A stretch of 35,911 bases of DNA from Alcanivoracaceae bacterium (lineage in GTDB: Bacteria; Pseudomonadota; Gammaproteobacteria; Pseudomonadales; Alcanivoracaceae), in NCBI GenBank assembly GCA_002706085.1, contig PAJO01000045.1:1-35911 (forward strand). Direction: 5' to 3'. The notes under the pieces are model-generated. The model was not told the DNA's origin, did no database searches, and worked only from the letters and a program-made list of their open reading frames with translations. A program made the position numbers and the translations under genes. Shown here piece by piece: positions 22,056 through 30,422 of the stretch. The first letter of the stretch is position 1; each line of letters opens with the position of its first letter.

Positions 22056-25000
22056 ATGTTTAATCGTATTGTCGATTGGGCGGTGACCAACCGTCTGATT
22101 GTATTGTTGCTGCTGGTGATCACCGTGGGAGTGATCGGCTGGCAATTGCCCAACCTGAAACTGGACGCCTTCCCGGACGTGACCAACGTTCAGGTACAGG
22201 TAAACACCGAGGCCGAAGGCCTGGCCGCGGAAGAAGTGGAGCAGCTGATCACCTATCCCATCGAGGCGGTGATGTACGCGCTGCCCCAGGTGGCCGAGGT
22301 ACGTTCCATTTCCAAGACCGGTCTTTCCATCGTCACCGTGGTGTTCGAAGACGGCACCGATATCTACTTCGCCCGCCAGCTGGTGTTCGAACGTTTGCAG
22401 GCAGCGCGGGAAGATATTCCCGAGGGCGTCGGCACCCCGGAGATGGGCCCCAACACCTCCGGCCTCGGGCAGGTCTATCAATACCTGCTCACCGCCAAAC
22501 CCGGCGCCAACATCGATGCCATGCAACTGCGCAGCCTCAACGACTGGGTAGTAAAGCTGCTACTCATGCCCGTGGGCGGTGTCACCGATGTGCTCAGCTA
22601 CGGCGGGGAAGTGCGCCAGTATCAAGTCAACGTGAACCCTACCCGTCTGCTCGCCTACGACCTGACCCTGCAACAGGTCATGGACGCCATCGCAGCCAAC
22701 AACCGTAATGCCGGTGGCTGGTATCTGGATCGCGGTGCCGAGCAACTGGTGATTCGTGGCATGGGCTGGGTGGGCAGCGGTGAGCAGGGCCTGCAAGACA
22801 TCGCCGCCATTCCCCTGCGCGAAGTGGACGGCACCCAGGTGCGCGTCAGCGATGTGGCCAAGGTGGAATTCGGCGGCGAGATCCGTCAGGGCGCGCTCAC
22901 CATGACCCGCCGCAATGCCAACGGCGAACCGGAAGCATTGGGCGAAGTAGTGGCGGGCATCGTTCTCAAGCGCATGGGCGCCAACACCAAGGCCACCATC
23001 GATGGTATCAAGGCACGGGAAGCGCGCATCCAGCAGGCCCTGCCCGACGGGGTGGAATTTCAGGTGTTCTACGATCAAGCGGACCTGGTGGAAAAAGCCG
23101 TCAGTACCGTGGTCACCGCCTTGCTGCTGGCGTTCGTATTTATCGTCATCGTGCTGGCCCTGTTCCTGATGAATCTGCGCGCCACCGTGCTGGTGCTGCT
23201 GTCCATTCCGCTTTCCATTGGTCTGGCCTTGCTGGTGATGGCAAGCCTGGGCATGTCCGCCAACCTGATGTCACTGGGCGGCCTGGCCGTGGCCATCGGC
23301 ATGTTGGTGGATGGCTCGGTGGTGATGGTGGAAAACATCTTCAAACACCTGAGTCGCGTAGAAGGCAGTCACGATGCACAAGGCGGTATCGCGCTACGGG
23401 TGAAAGACGCCGGTCAGGAAGTGGCTCGCCCGGTGTTCTTCGCCGCCAGCATTATCCTGGTGGTGTTCCTGCCCCTGTTTGCCTTCGAAGGGGTGGAAGC
23501 GAAGATGTTCGTGCCCATGGCTATCAGCATCATGCTCGCCATGGCCGCCGCCGTGCTGGTGGCGTTGATCGTGGTGCCCGCCCTGGCCGGTTTTCTGTTC
23601 CGTCACGGTGTGGAAGAAAAGCCCAACAAACTGATGCAGTGGCTGGAAGCCCGCTACCGCACCCTGCTGGGCAAAGCCATGCAGGCCCGTAAAGTGGTAG
23701 TCGGCGGCGCCGTCGGTTTGTTCGCGTTGGCCCTGGCCACCACCCCCTTCATCGGTACTGAATTCGTGCCGGTACTGGAAGAGGGTACCCTGGCCCTGCG
23801 CGTGACCCTGGCGCCGTCTTCCAGTCTCGATACCGCATTGGAAGTGGGTGAAAAGCTGGAGAAAGAAATCATGACCTTCCCGGAAGTCACCTACGCGCTC
23901 AGCCGGGTCGGACGCGCTGAAATCGGTGGCGATCCGGAGCCGGTGAGCAACGTGGAAATCTATATCGGCCTGAAGCCGGTCAGCGAATGGGAAAGTGCCA
24001 GCACACGTCTGGAGCTACAGGAAAAAATCCAGCAAAAACTGGCGGTCCATCCCGGCCTGCTACTCAACTTTTCCCAGCCCATCGCCATGCGCGTGGATGA
24101 ATTGCTCTCCGGCGTGAAAGCGCAACTGGCCATCAAACTGTTTGGCCCGGATCTCACTGTGTTGCAGGAAAAAGGCGAAGCGATTACCCAGGCAGTGAAA
24201 GAAGTCGATGGTGCCACTGATGTGCAACTGGAACAGATCGCCGGGGAAGCCCAGCTGGTGGTCACCCCGGACCGCAACGCCCTCAGTCGTTACGGCCTTA
24301 GCGTCAATCAGGTCATGGATCTGGTCAGCAACGGCCTGGGCGGCGGTAGCGCCGGGCAGGTGATTAACGGTAACGAACGCTACGACATCTATGTGCGCCT
24401 GGAACAGGATGCCCGCAACAATGCGGAAGCCATTCGCAACCTGCGCCTAAAGGCAGTGGACGGTGCCTGGGTACGGCTCATGGATGTGGCAGACGTAGAC
24501 CTGGTGTCCGGCCCACCCCAGATCAGCCGCGACGACGTGCAGCGCCGGGTGGTCATCCAGGCCAACGTGGCCGGGCGTGACATGGGCTCGGTTGTCACCG
24601 ACATCCAGCAAGCCATCGACAGCGAAGTGGATCTGCCCCCCGGCTACAGCGTGGACATCGGCGGCCAGTACGAAAACCAGCAGCGGGCCCAGCAGCGCCT
24701 CGCCATGGTGGTACCTGTGGCCGTCGGCCTTATCGCCCTGTTGCTCTACTTCGCCTTCGGCTCCGTGGCTCAGGCCGCGCTGATTTTGGTGAATGTCCCA
24801 TTGGCGCTCATCGGCGGCATCCTCGCGTTGGCCATCAGCGGCCAGTACCTGTCCGTGCCCAGTTCCGTAGGCTTTATCACCCTGTTCGGGGTGGCAGTGC
24901 TGAATGGGGTGGTGATGGTGGAAGCCATCAATCATCGGCTGCGTGATGGGGAGGCGCTGGAGACGGCGATCTTCGAAGGGGCGGTGTCTCGCCTGCGCCC

Positions 25001-25199
25001 GGTGCTGATGACTGCGCTCACTTCCATGCTGGGTCTGATTCCCATGTTACTGGCCACGGGGGTGGGCAGTGAGGTGCAAAGGCCGCTGGCAGTGGTAATT
25101 GTCGGGGGGCTAGTGTCGGCGACGGGGTTAACGTTGCTGGTACTGCCAAGTCTTTATGCGTTTTTCTCGAGCAAAAAAGCTGTCGAGTTACAACGATAA
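22056..25199 (+). CDS. czcA: CzcA-type heavy-metal RND permease
   Basis: The 1047-residue protein has 12 membrane helices and two large periplasmic loops, the HME-RND arrangement. The TM4 signature reads AIGMLVDGSVVMVEN. It keeps the VDG acidic residue, but the DFG Asp seen in Zn/Co-type CzcA is Ala, and the VDA of CusA Cu/Ag pumps is absent. Metal choice is therefore not settled; a divalent cation is likely given the His-rich CzcB. It would export metal from the periplasm and cytoplasm by proton antiport. No metal-responsive regulator is encoded in the window. Confidence 0.92.
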   Translation: MFNRIVDWAVTNRLIVLLLLVITVGVIGWQLPNLKLDAFPDVTNVQVQVNTEAEGLAAEEVEQLITYPIEAVMYALPQVAEVRSISKTGLSIVTVVFEDGTDIYFARQLVFERLQAAREDIPEGVGTPEMGPNTSGLGQVYQYLLTAKPGANIDAMQLRSLNDWVVKLLLMPVGGVTDVLSYGGEVRQYQVNVNPTRLLAYDLTLQQVMDAIAANNRNAGGWYLDRGAEQLVIRGMGWVGSGEQGLQDIAAIPLREVDGTQVRVSDVAKVEFGGEIRQGALTMTRRNANGEPEALGEVVAGIVLKRMGANTKATIDGIKAREARIQQALPDGVEFQVFYDQADLVEKAVSTVVTALLLAFVFIVIVLALFLMNLRATVLVLLSIPLSIGLALLVMASLGMSANLMSLGGLAVAIGMLVDGSVVMVENIFKHLSRVEGSHDAQGGIALRVKDAGQEVARPVFFAASIILVVFLPLFAFEGVEAKMFVPMAISIMLAMAAAVLVALIVVPALAGFLFRHGVEEKPNKLMQWLEARYRTLLGKAMQARKVVVGGAVGLFALALATTPFIGTEFVPVLEEGTLALRVTLAPSSSLDTALEVGEKLEKEIMTFPEVTYALSRVGRAEIGGDPEPVSNVEIYIGLKPVSEWESASTRLELQEKIQQKLAVHPGLLLNFSQPIAMRVDELLSGVKAQLAIKLFGPDLTVLQEKGEAITQAVKEVDGATDVQLEQIAGEAQLVVTPDRNALSRYGLSVNQVMDLVSNGLGGGSAGQVINGNERYDIYVRLEQDARNNAEAIRNLRLKAVDGAWVRLMDVADVDLVSGPPQISRDDVQRRVVIQANVAGRDMGSVVTDIQQAIDSEVDLPPGYSVDIGGQYENQQRAQQRLAMVVPVAVGLIALLLYFAFGSVAQAALILVNVPLALIGGILALAISGQYLSVPSSVGFITLFGVAVLNGVVMVEAINHRLRDGEALETAIFEGAVSRLRPVLMTALTSMLGLIPMLLATGVGSEVQRPLAVVIVGGLVSATGLTLLVLPSLYAFFSSKKAVELQR

Positions 25200-25208
25200 T
25201 CTAATCTT

Positions 25209-25232
25209 CCCCCGGCGGTTATCAGCCGGGGG
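25209..25232 (+). terminator. GC hairpin between czcA and the methyltransferase gene
   Basis: CCCCCGGC and GCCGGGGG form an 8-bp stem with an eight-base loop. Only three T's follow before the AGGAGG ribosome site of the next gene, so it is probably a partial terminator or attenuator rather than a full stop. Confidence 0.6.
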
Positions 25233-25247
25233 GTTTAGGAGGAAAAA

Positions 25248-25991
25248 ATGCTTTACTCTACATTGTGCAATCAAGGTGACTGGGCTTTTCGATGGCGTAG
25301 TATCGCTCCGGCGGTGCTTATGATTCCCGCGGTAATAGTTGCCTTAATAGATGTGCAATATTTTTTGGATAGTCACACCTATGATCAGTGGTGGGACTTG
25401 TTCGCGATATCGTTTGTGGTGGCGGGCCTTGGGATTCGTGTCTGGACTACTGGACATACCCCGCGAAGAACCTCTGGTCGTAATACCAAAGGTCAGGTGG
25501 CGGATTCACTAAACACTCGCGGTATTTATTCTATTGTTCGTAATCCTCTCTACCTGGGGAATTTTGTCGGAGGCTTGGGGGTGATTCTATTGCTCCACTC
25601 CTTATGGTTAACCCTTTACTATGTGCTGGCGTTCGCGCTTTACTTCGAACGTGTAATTCTTGTTGAGGAGAGATTTCTGTTGAGAAAATTTGGTGATTCA
25701 TATCGCCAATGGGCAGAAAAAACGCCGGCTTTCTTCCCTTTAATATTACGAAAGTACCAGCCTGATGAATTGCCTTTTTGTTGGAGAACGGTGTTACGTC
25801 GTGAATATATAACTGTCGCCATGACAGTGTTGCTGCTGTTTGTTATGGAGGTCGGCGAAGATACAATGATCCAGGGGGAAATTATTCTGGATAGTCGCTG
25901 GCTAATAATTGCGGCAATCAATGGAGGGATGTTCTTGTTCTTCCGGGTGGTTAGCAAGCGAACACGTTGGCTTTCCAAGGTTGGCAGGTAA
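25248..25991 (+). CDS. Membrane methyltransferase (ICMT/PEMT family)
   Basis: The 247-residue protein has several hydrophobic helices and the isoprenylcysteine/phospholipid methyltransferase motif: GRNTKGQVADSLNTRGIYSIVRNPLYLGNF (about 85-113, S-adenosylmethionine region). This is followed by EERFLLRKFGDSYRQWAEKTP, the conserved E-E and Y..W segment. It likely methylates a lipid or small hydrophobic thiol or amine in the inner membrane. It is visibly AT-richer than czcA, with codons such as TTA and ATA, suggesting different ancestry. AGGAGG precedes the ATG. It follows czcA by 48 bp and may be partly co-transcribed. Confidence 0.82.
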   Translation: MLYSTLCNQGDWAFRWRSIAPAVLMIPAVIVALIDVQYFLDSHTYDQWWDLFAISFVVAGLGIRVWTTGHTPRRTSGRNTKGQVADSLNTRGIYSIVRNPLYLGNFVGGLGVILLLHSLWLTLYYVLAFALYFERVILVEERFLLRKFGDSYRQWAEKTPAFFPLILRKYQPDELPFCWRTVLRREYITVAMTVLLLFVMEVGEDTMIQGEIILDSRWLIIAAINGGMFLFFRVVSKRTRWLSKVGR

Positions 25992-26026
25992 TATACCGAA
26001 AGGAAAAATCGTTAGGGAAGGAGAAG

Positions 26027-26063
26027 ATAATCGTGGACACCCATAAATTGAAAGATCTCCTAC
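26027..26063 (+). repeat. GGACACCCAT repeat, copy A (upstream of RAYT)
   Basis: The core ATAATCG-TGGACACCCATAAAT continues to AAAGATCTCC. It matches copy C (30451-30482) over ATAATCG and GGAYACCCATAAAT, and copy B (about 30387-30420) over GGACACCCAT and GATCTCCTAC. It lies about 80 bp before the Y1 transposase start, the place where a RAYT's own REP-like repeat is expected. Confidence 0.75.
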
Positions 26064-26143
26064 TCTGAAAATGCGCGATGTCTGATACTTGTCTGTCTTT
26101 ACGGCCAGTACATTGATGTCATGGATAAGCAAGGAGGCGTTCC

Positions 26144-27124
26144 ATGACTCGTGCGCGTTATACCCAGATATCGCTGGATTCCACGTCTTACTATCACTGT
26201 ATCTGTCGCTGTGTGCGGCGGGCGTTTCTGTGTGGTCGGGACCACTATTCCGGCCAGGATTATGAGCATCGCCGCCAGTGGGTGGTGGATCGCCTTGCGG
26301 TGTTGGGTGAGGTGTTCGCCATCGATCTCTGTGCCTATGCGGTGATGGCCAACCACTATCATGTTGTTGTCCGTATCAATGAGAAACAGGCAAGCGGGTG
26401 GGGCGACACTGAGGTCGCTGAGCGATGGATGCAGTTGTTTCGTGGCCCGGAGGTGGTAAAGCGTTGGTTGTCCGGGCAGACAGAAGGGGGTGAAACACTT
26501 AAGGCGCTTGAAATCATTGGGCTGTGGCGGGAGCGGCTTTATGATCTTGGGTGGTTTATGAAGTGCCTGAATGAGTACCTTGCGCGTCGTGCCAATGAGG
26601 AAGACTGCTGTAAGGGGCGCTTCTGGGAAGGGCGTTACAAGTGCCAGGCGCTGCTGGATGAAAAGGCGGTGCTGCAGTGCATGGCGTATGTGGATCTTAA
26701 CCCTGTCAGGGCAGCGATGGCGGCGACGCCGGAGGAATCTGACTATACCTCCATTCAGCAGCGCACGAGCGCGATCAACGGCACTGGCAAGCAGAGCCAG
26801 ACACCGCGGTTATTGCCGCTGGTGGATGATACGCATGTTGAGGCCGATGATAATGAAACGGTTTGTCGGTTCCGATTGATGGACTACCTGGTGCTTGTGG
26901 ACAGTACAGGTCGGGCGATCCGCCATGACAAACGCGGTGCGGTTTCCCTTGAGGCTGCAGAAATTTTAAACCGACTTGGCATTAATGAATCTGTCTGGCT
27001 ACAACATATGAGGCCTAGACGGAAAAGATTGCCGGTGGCAGTAGGAAGCACGGTGAGGCTGAAAGAGTATGCGGCGCACACAGGACGCCGTTGGGTTGCG
27101 GGTCAGAGTCAGATGGTTTGTTGA
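26144..27124 (+). CDS. RAYT-like Y1 (HUH) transposase
   Basis: The 326-residue protein is an IS200-like/REP-associated tyrosine transposase. The HUH metal motif is H71-Y72-H73 in AYAVMANHYHVVVRI; a candidate catalytic tyrosine is Y145 in LNEYLARR; FWEGRYKCQ and MAYVDLNPVRAAM (about 181-193) are family hallmarks. It has a longer C-terminal extension than IS200 TnpA. RAYTs are usually single-copy, domesticated genes thought to move REP sequences by single-strand nicking. AGGAGG lies before the ATG. No terminal insertion-sequence structure is seen; one repeat lies upstream. Confidence 0.9.
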   Translation: MTRARYTQISLDSTSYYHCICRCVRRAFLCGRDHYSGQDYEHRRQWVVDRLAVLGEVFAIDLCAYAVMANHYHVVVRINEKQASGWGDTEVAERWMQLFRGPEVVKRWLSGQTEGGETLKALEIIGLWRERLYDLGWFMKCLNEYLARRANEEDCCKGRFWEGRYKCQALLDEKAVLQCMAYVDLNPVRAAMAATPEESDYTSIQQRTSAINGTGKQSQTPRLLPLVDDTHVEADDNETVCRFRLMDYLVLVDSTGRAIRHDKRGAVSLEAAEILNRLGINESVWLQHMRPRRKRLPVAVGSTVRLKEYAAHTGRRWVAGQSQMVC

Positions 27125-27184
27125 GAACAGTAAACCGCAGTGCTTGAAATCGATAGCGTTTCCCATCCCTGATTGCTGCTGCAG

Positions 27185-29002
27185 TCAAAGCGAAAGTTGC
27201 AGCGCCGCGATCGGTATCTCCAGCCGGCACTGGCACCCCCCTTCCGGCAGATTTTCCCATTTCACTATGGCACCGATATCGGTTGCCCGATAACGGATAT
27301 TGGTGAGTCCCATGCCCTGCGGGTTATCTATTACCGATAGGCCTGGACCTTGATCCTGCAATGTCAGATGAAGGGTGTGATTACTTGCCGCGCAGTGCAA
27401 GCGGACAGTGCCTTGGTTGGCATGCTTGATGATGTTGGAGGTCAGTTCGCGAAGGATGCGACTTAGATGGTATGCCTTTTGGGGGTCGGCGGGGAGGTCA
27501 GGAATGTCGCCTGAAAACGTGGTTTCAAATGGGATGCGTGCGTGGGTCAGCCTGTTTTTTGTTTCGCTGAGGGTGTTGCTCAGTAGTTCGTTCATGGGGA
27601 GCACGTCGCGAGCGCTTTGATTGACGGTTTCCCGCAGAGAAGAGAGTGCCTCCCGGGCTAGCAGGGATTTTTCGTCTTCCGCGCGAGAATGCAAAATAGA
27701 GAGCAGTTTCGCTCCCACGTCGTCATGAAGATCTCTGTAGACTTTCTGACGTTCCTGCTGGGCGTGATTGTGGAGCGCCAGGGCATGGTTTTCTGCGTAG
27801 CTTTGTTCAAGAGAGGCAGATACTTCAGCAACCCGTTTCTCCAATTGACTGTTCAGGGTTTCGCTGCTGTTGAGTGCGCGCACGAAAGTGCGGACCAGGT
27901 GGATAAAAATCAATATCAGCAGGACGGCGAACCCATATTGCATGTAGGTGCCTTCAGGTAACCCGCCCGGCTGCCTGGCCGCCATCTGAAAAGCGTAGAT
28001 GTCGTGCAAGACCAGTGCCGCGATAATCAGAAAACCGGGGATTAACGCTAACAGTTCGCGACTTCGCTTGCGGACCGCCATGCTTGTACCAATGACGAGC
28101 AGGTAGACCACCAGCGCCAGATGCATGCCATGAACCAGAGTAATCACTAGTGAGTGTAAGTGCATGGGCATGCTGAACAGCAGTATCCCGGAGAGGAGAA
28201 CCGCAATGATGGCTGTTGCCTTGAGGCGTGGCCGGTGCAGCTTCATCAGCTTGTAGAGAAACATGAACAGGAAAAAGCCGGATAAATCCACGCAGTAAAA
28301 TGCGAAGCGCAACCAGAGACCGTGATCGAAGGGAGCAAACGGGACGGCTAGGTAGAACATGACAACTGACCAGCTGAAACAGAGTAACGAGAAATACAAA
28401 TAGAGCCGGTCTTTGCGGCGCTGCAACCAGATAAATAAGGTAAGGCCGCCCATGATCAGGCAGGCGATCATGCTCCATTCTGAGATGTAAATTTTTTGTC
28501 GTACCGCTTGCTGATAATGGTTCTTTAGCACTGTCTGGGCGCCCAGGAAAAGTGGCGACAATACCGCATTGGGCTCGCCGCTTCGAATGCGTACCAGCAG
28601 CTGATTACCTGTTTTTTGCCAAAAAAGGGCGGGAATGGCGGTGTAGAACGGGTGATTCCAGCCTGTTGATTCCAGTCCATCCAGGCGTTCGGTGCTGCCC
28701 ACCAAGTGACCGTTCAGGTACACAGTAATGTCAAACACGTGATGGGCGACGTAAAGGCTATCCCGCTGCTGAGAGGGAAGATCATCCAGGGGAAAGCGAA
28801 ACCAGAAGGTGCCGTCAGTCTGCTGGCTAGAGCCGGAAAAAGGCAAGCCAGTTTCCTGCCAGCCGGTAAGGGGAGGTTGGTCGGTGGGGGTTTCTGTATA
28901 GGAGACTTCCCCCTGAGTGATTGGGGCATAGGGAGTGTCTGCATATGACTGGCTGGTCAGAAATAGCAGGAAAAGGACAGGCCATATGGAGAAAAGGTGC
29001 AT
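27185..29002 (-). CDS. Orphan 7TMR-DISM sensor histidine kinase (HisKA_3)
   Basis: The 605-residue protein has a signal peptide (about 1-21), a periplasmic jelly-roll 7TMR-DISM extracellular domain (about 22-165, with GTFWFRFPL and VYLNGHLVGS), seven membrane helices (about 175-375) and a coiled coil (about 380-420). A HisKA_3 phospho-acceptor follows, His426 in YRDLHDDVGAKLL, then a HATPase with ELTSNIIKHA (about 519) and DQGPGL (550-555). It should signal to a LuxR/NarL-type regulator, but none is adjacent; downstream is the RAYT gene. The ATG at 29002 gives a good signal peptide, with only a weak ribosome site. Confidence 0.88.
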   Translation of the reverse strand: MHLFSIWPVLFLLFLTSQSYADTPYAPITQGEVSYTETPTDQPPLTGWQETGLPFSGSSQQTDGTFWFRFPLDDLPSQQRDSLYVAHHVFDITVYLNGHLVGSTERLDGLESTGWNHPFYTAIPALFWQKTGNQLLVRIRSGEPNAVLSPLFLGAQTVLKNHYQQAVRQKIYISEWSMIACLIMGGLTLFIWLQRRKDRLYLYFSLLCFSWSVVMFYLAVPFAPFDHGLWLRFAFYCVDLSGFFLFMFLYKLMKLHRPRLKATAIIAVLLSGILLFSMPMHLHSLVITLVHGMHLALVVYLLVIGTSMAVRKRSRELLALIPGFLIIAALVLHDIYAFQMAARQPGGLPEGTYMQYGFAVLLILIFIHLVRTFVRALNSSETLNSQLEKRVAEVSASLEQSYAENHALALHNHAQQERQKVYRDLHDDVGAKLLSILHSRAEDEKSLLAREALSSLRETVNQSARDVLPMNELLSNTLSETKNRLTHARIPFETTFSGDIPDLPADPQKAYHLSRILRELTSNIIKHANQGTVRLHCAASNHTLHLTLQDQGPGLSVIDNPQGMGLTNIRYRATDIGAIVKWENLPEGGCQCRLEIPIAALQLSL

Positions 29003-29090
29003 TCGTGTTGTTCTGTGATTATCGATTTGTGGCAAATGTAGCATAGATGCCTGGTGTAAATTGATGTGTATTGAGGATTAAGTTTCTCAA

Positions 29091-29160
29091 AATTCATGCG
29101 TGTCCCAGACTAAGACCTTGTCCCAGACTAAGACCTTATGCGTGTGCCAGGCTAAGCCCC
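29091..29160 (-). repeat. GGACACGCAT repeat copy D and degenerate direct repeats
   Basis: On the minus strand 29091-29106 reads GGGACACGCATGAATT, one mismatch from copy B (GGGACACCCATGAATT), so this copy is inverted relative to A, B and C. It overlaps a direct series: ATGCGTGTCCCAGACTAAG at 29096, a shortened GTCCCAGACTAAGACCTT at 29119-29136, and ATGCGTGTGCCAGGCTAAG at 29138. The 159-bp gap holds no gene. Confidence 0.7.
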
Positions 29161-29161
29161 A

Positions 29162-29824
29162 CTACAAATGCCCCACCTTCACATAGATCAGTGCCCCATC
29201 TGCCTTTGTAAACGGCGTGTGTTGGCTCAGGTGGGGGCTGCGGAGCCAGGTGCCTTTCGGGTAGCTGCCATGCTCGTCGTAAAAGGTGCCTTCCAGTACG
29301 AAGATCTCTTCTCCGCCCCAATGCTGGTGTGGCTGGAATTGGGTATTAGGGGCCCATTTGACCAGCGCCACGTGCTCACCTTCGAAATCGTGCAGGGGCA
29401 TCACTGTCAGCCCTTCGACAAGCCCTTGCCGCCAGGGCTGGGTGCGGGTGTCGATGACCTTCTGTTCGGTATCGTCCTGGCTGAATTGATGTAGCTTGAC
29501 CAGTATCGTGACGCCTTCCTTGCCTATTCTCGGGGTGTGAGAGGTACCAATGGGGTTGCGCACATAGCTCCCTGCCGGGTAGTGCTGATGCTCGTCCGAA
29601 AACACCCCTTCCAGGACCAGGAATTCTTCTCCGCCATCATGGGTGTGGGATGAGAATTCGCTGTGTGGCGCATAGCGCACGATCGAAGTGGCTCGGGCCA
29701 CTTCGTCGCCGATGCGATCCAGCATCATGCGTTCAACCCCCGGCATGGGAGAGGCGACCCAGCGATAATCGCTGGGCCGAATGACGATACGTTGCTCAAA
29801 ATCAGCGTTCAGTAATGTGGCCAT
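29162..29824 (-). CDS. Double-cupin protein (ChrR cupin-like)
   Basis: The 220-residue protein has two cupin repeats, with metal-binding motifs HTHDGGEEFLVLEGVF (about 60-75) and HQHWGGEEIFVLEGTF (about 166-181). Each is followed by a PxGxxxR/S-P-x-H second motif. This is the ChrR-cupin arrangement, found alone or fused to anti-sigma domains; no zinc-binding ASD domain is present here. It may bind a metal and act as a small dioxygenase or sensor. The ATG at 29824 has a weak AGAGA site. No sigma-factor gene is adjacent. Confidence 0.85.
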   Translation of the reverse strand: MATLLNADFEQRIVIRPSDYRWVASPMPGVERMMLDRIGDEVARATSIVRYAPHSEFSSHTHDGGEEFLVLEGVFSDEHQHYPAGSYVRNPIGTSHTPRIGKEGVTILVKLHQFSQDDTEQKVIDTRTQPWRQGLVEGLTVMPLHDFEGEHVALVKWAPNTQFQPHQHWGGEEIFVLEGTFYDEHGSYPKGTWLRSPHLSQHTPFTKADGALIYVKVGHL

Positions 29825-30070
29825 CGTTATCTCTGGATAGACGCCATTCCGGCTAGTGGACTTTGCCGGAATGCGCCGGTGAAGTACCTGACAAGTAAAC
29901 GATGTTATCTGTCGATAATGAGTGAAGCGAGCGAGGGGTTGTTAGTCTGTCTGGGCCCAAACTTAAGGTCCGACCTGGCCCCAGTTTTTCGTTATTGTGA
30001 GTGACGTCCTGAAAGCTGCAATAACTTTCCGCCTCAACGTCTGGGACAGGGGCGAACGACAAGATAAAAA

Positions 30071-30089
30071 AACCGCCTTGAAGGCGGTT
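30071..30089 (-). terminator. Terminator of the GlyGly-CTERM remnant
   Basis: AACCGCC and GGCGGTT form a stem around a five-base loop; on the minus strand it is followed by a run of T's. It lies just downstream of the truncated gene and shows that its 3' end remained intact. Confidence 0.85.
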
Positions 30090-30109
30090 CTTTTATTTCA
30101 AAAGCAGCA

Positions 30110-30403
30110 TCAGGATCGGTTGCAACGCAAGCCGAGCAAGCCCAGCAGGGAGGGCCACAGCCAGGAGGCCGATCCGCCACCGCCGCCACTGCTGATAATG
30201 GGGCTGGCCGCGGGTGCGGTTTCCGTAATGACGGCTTTACCGGTGATGACGCGGTTCATGACCGGGGCGCCATTATCGGACACGATTACTGTGATCAGGA
30301 AGGTGCCCGTGGTGGTCGGTGTGCCACTGATAATACCGGTTTCCTTGTTGGCGACCATGCCGGGCGGAACGGAGAAATAAGGGAAGAAATAAGGGACACC
30401 CAT
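30110..30403 (-). pseudogene. 5'-truncated GlyGly-CTERM protein remnant with He_PIG domain
   Basis: The reading frame ends in a GlyGly-CTERM tail: a Gly run (SSGGGGGSASW), a short hydrophobic helix (LWPSLLGLLGL) and Arg/Cys, the signal processed by rhombosortase. Upstream is a putative Ig-like He_PIG piece (VPPGMVANKETGIISGTPTTTGTFLITVIVSD). No signal peptide remains. The first codons, MGVPYFFPYF, come from repeat copy B, which joins the frame directly to the Ig-like part. This looks like a large surface or secreted protein cut by repeat insertion or deletion. No rhombosortase gene is in the window. Confidence 0.75.
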
Positions 30404-30422
30404 GAATTAGCGGATCTCCTAC
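30387..30422 (+). repeat. GGACACCCAT repeat, copy B
   Basis: The copy reads AAGGGACACCCATGAATTAG followed by CGGATCTCCTACG. It supplies the start codon and first residues of the truncated GlyGly-CTERM frame on the opposite strand, and lies 65 bp from copy C in the same orientation. Confidence 0.7.

Noticed and set aside
26144-27124. Complete IS200-type insertion sequence
   Set aside because: No defined left and right ends are visible around the transposase; a single-copy RAYT fits better.
29940-29990. Further copy of the GTCCCAGACTAAG repeats
   Set aside because: Only scattered short matches (AGTCTG, GGGCCC); too weak to call.
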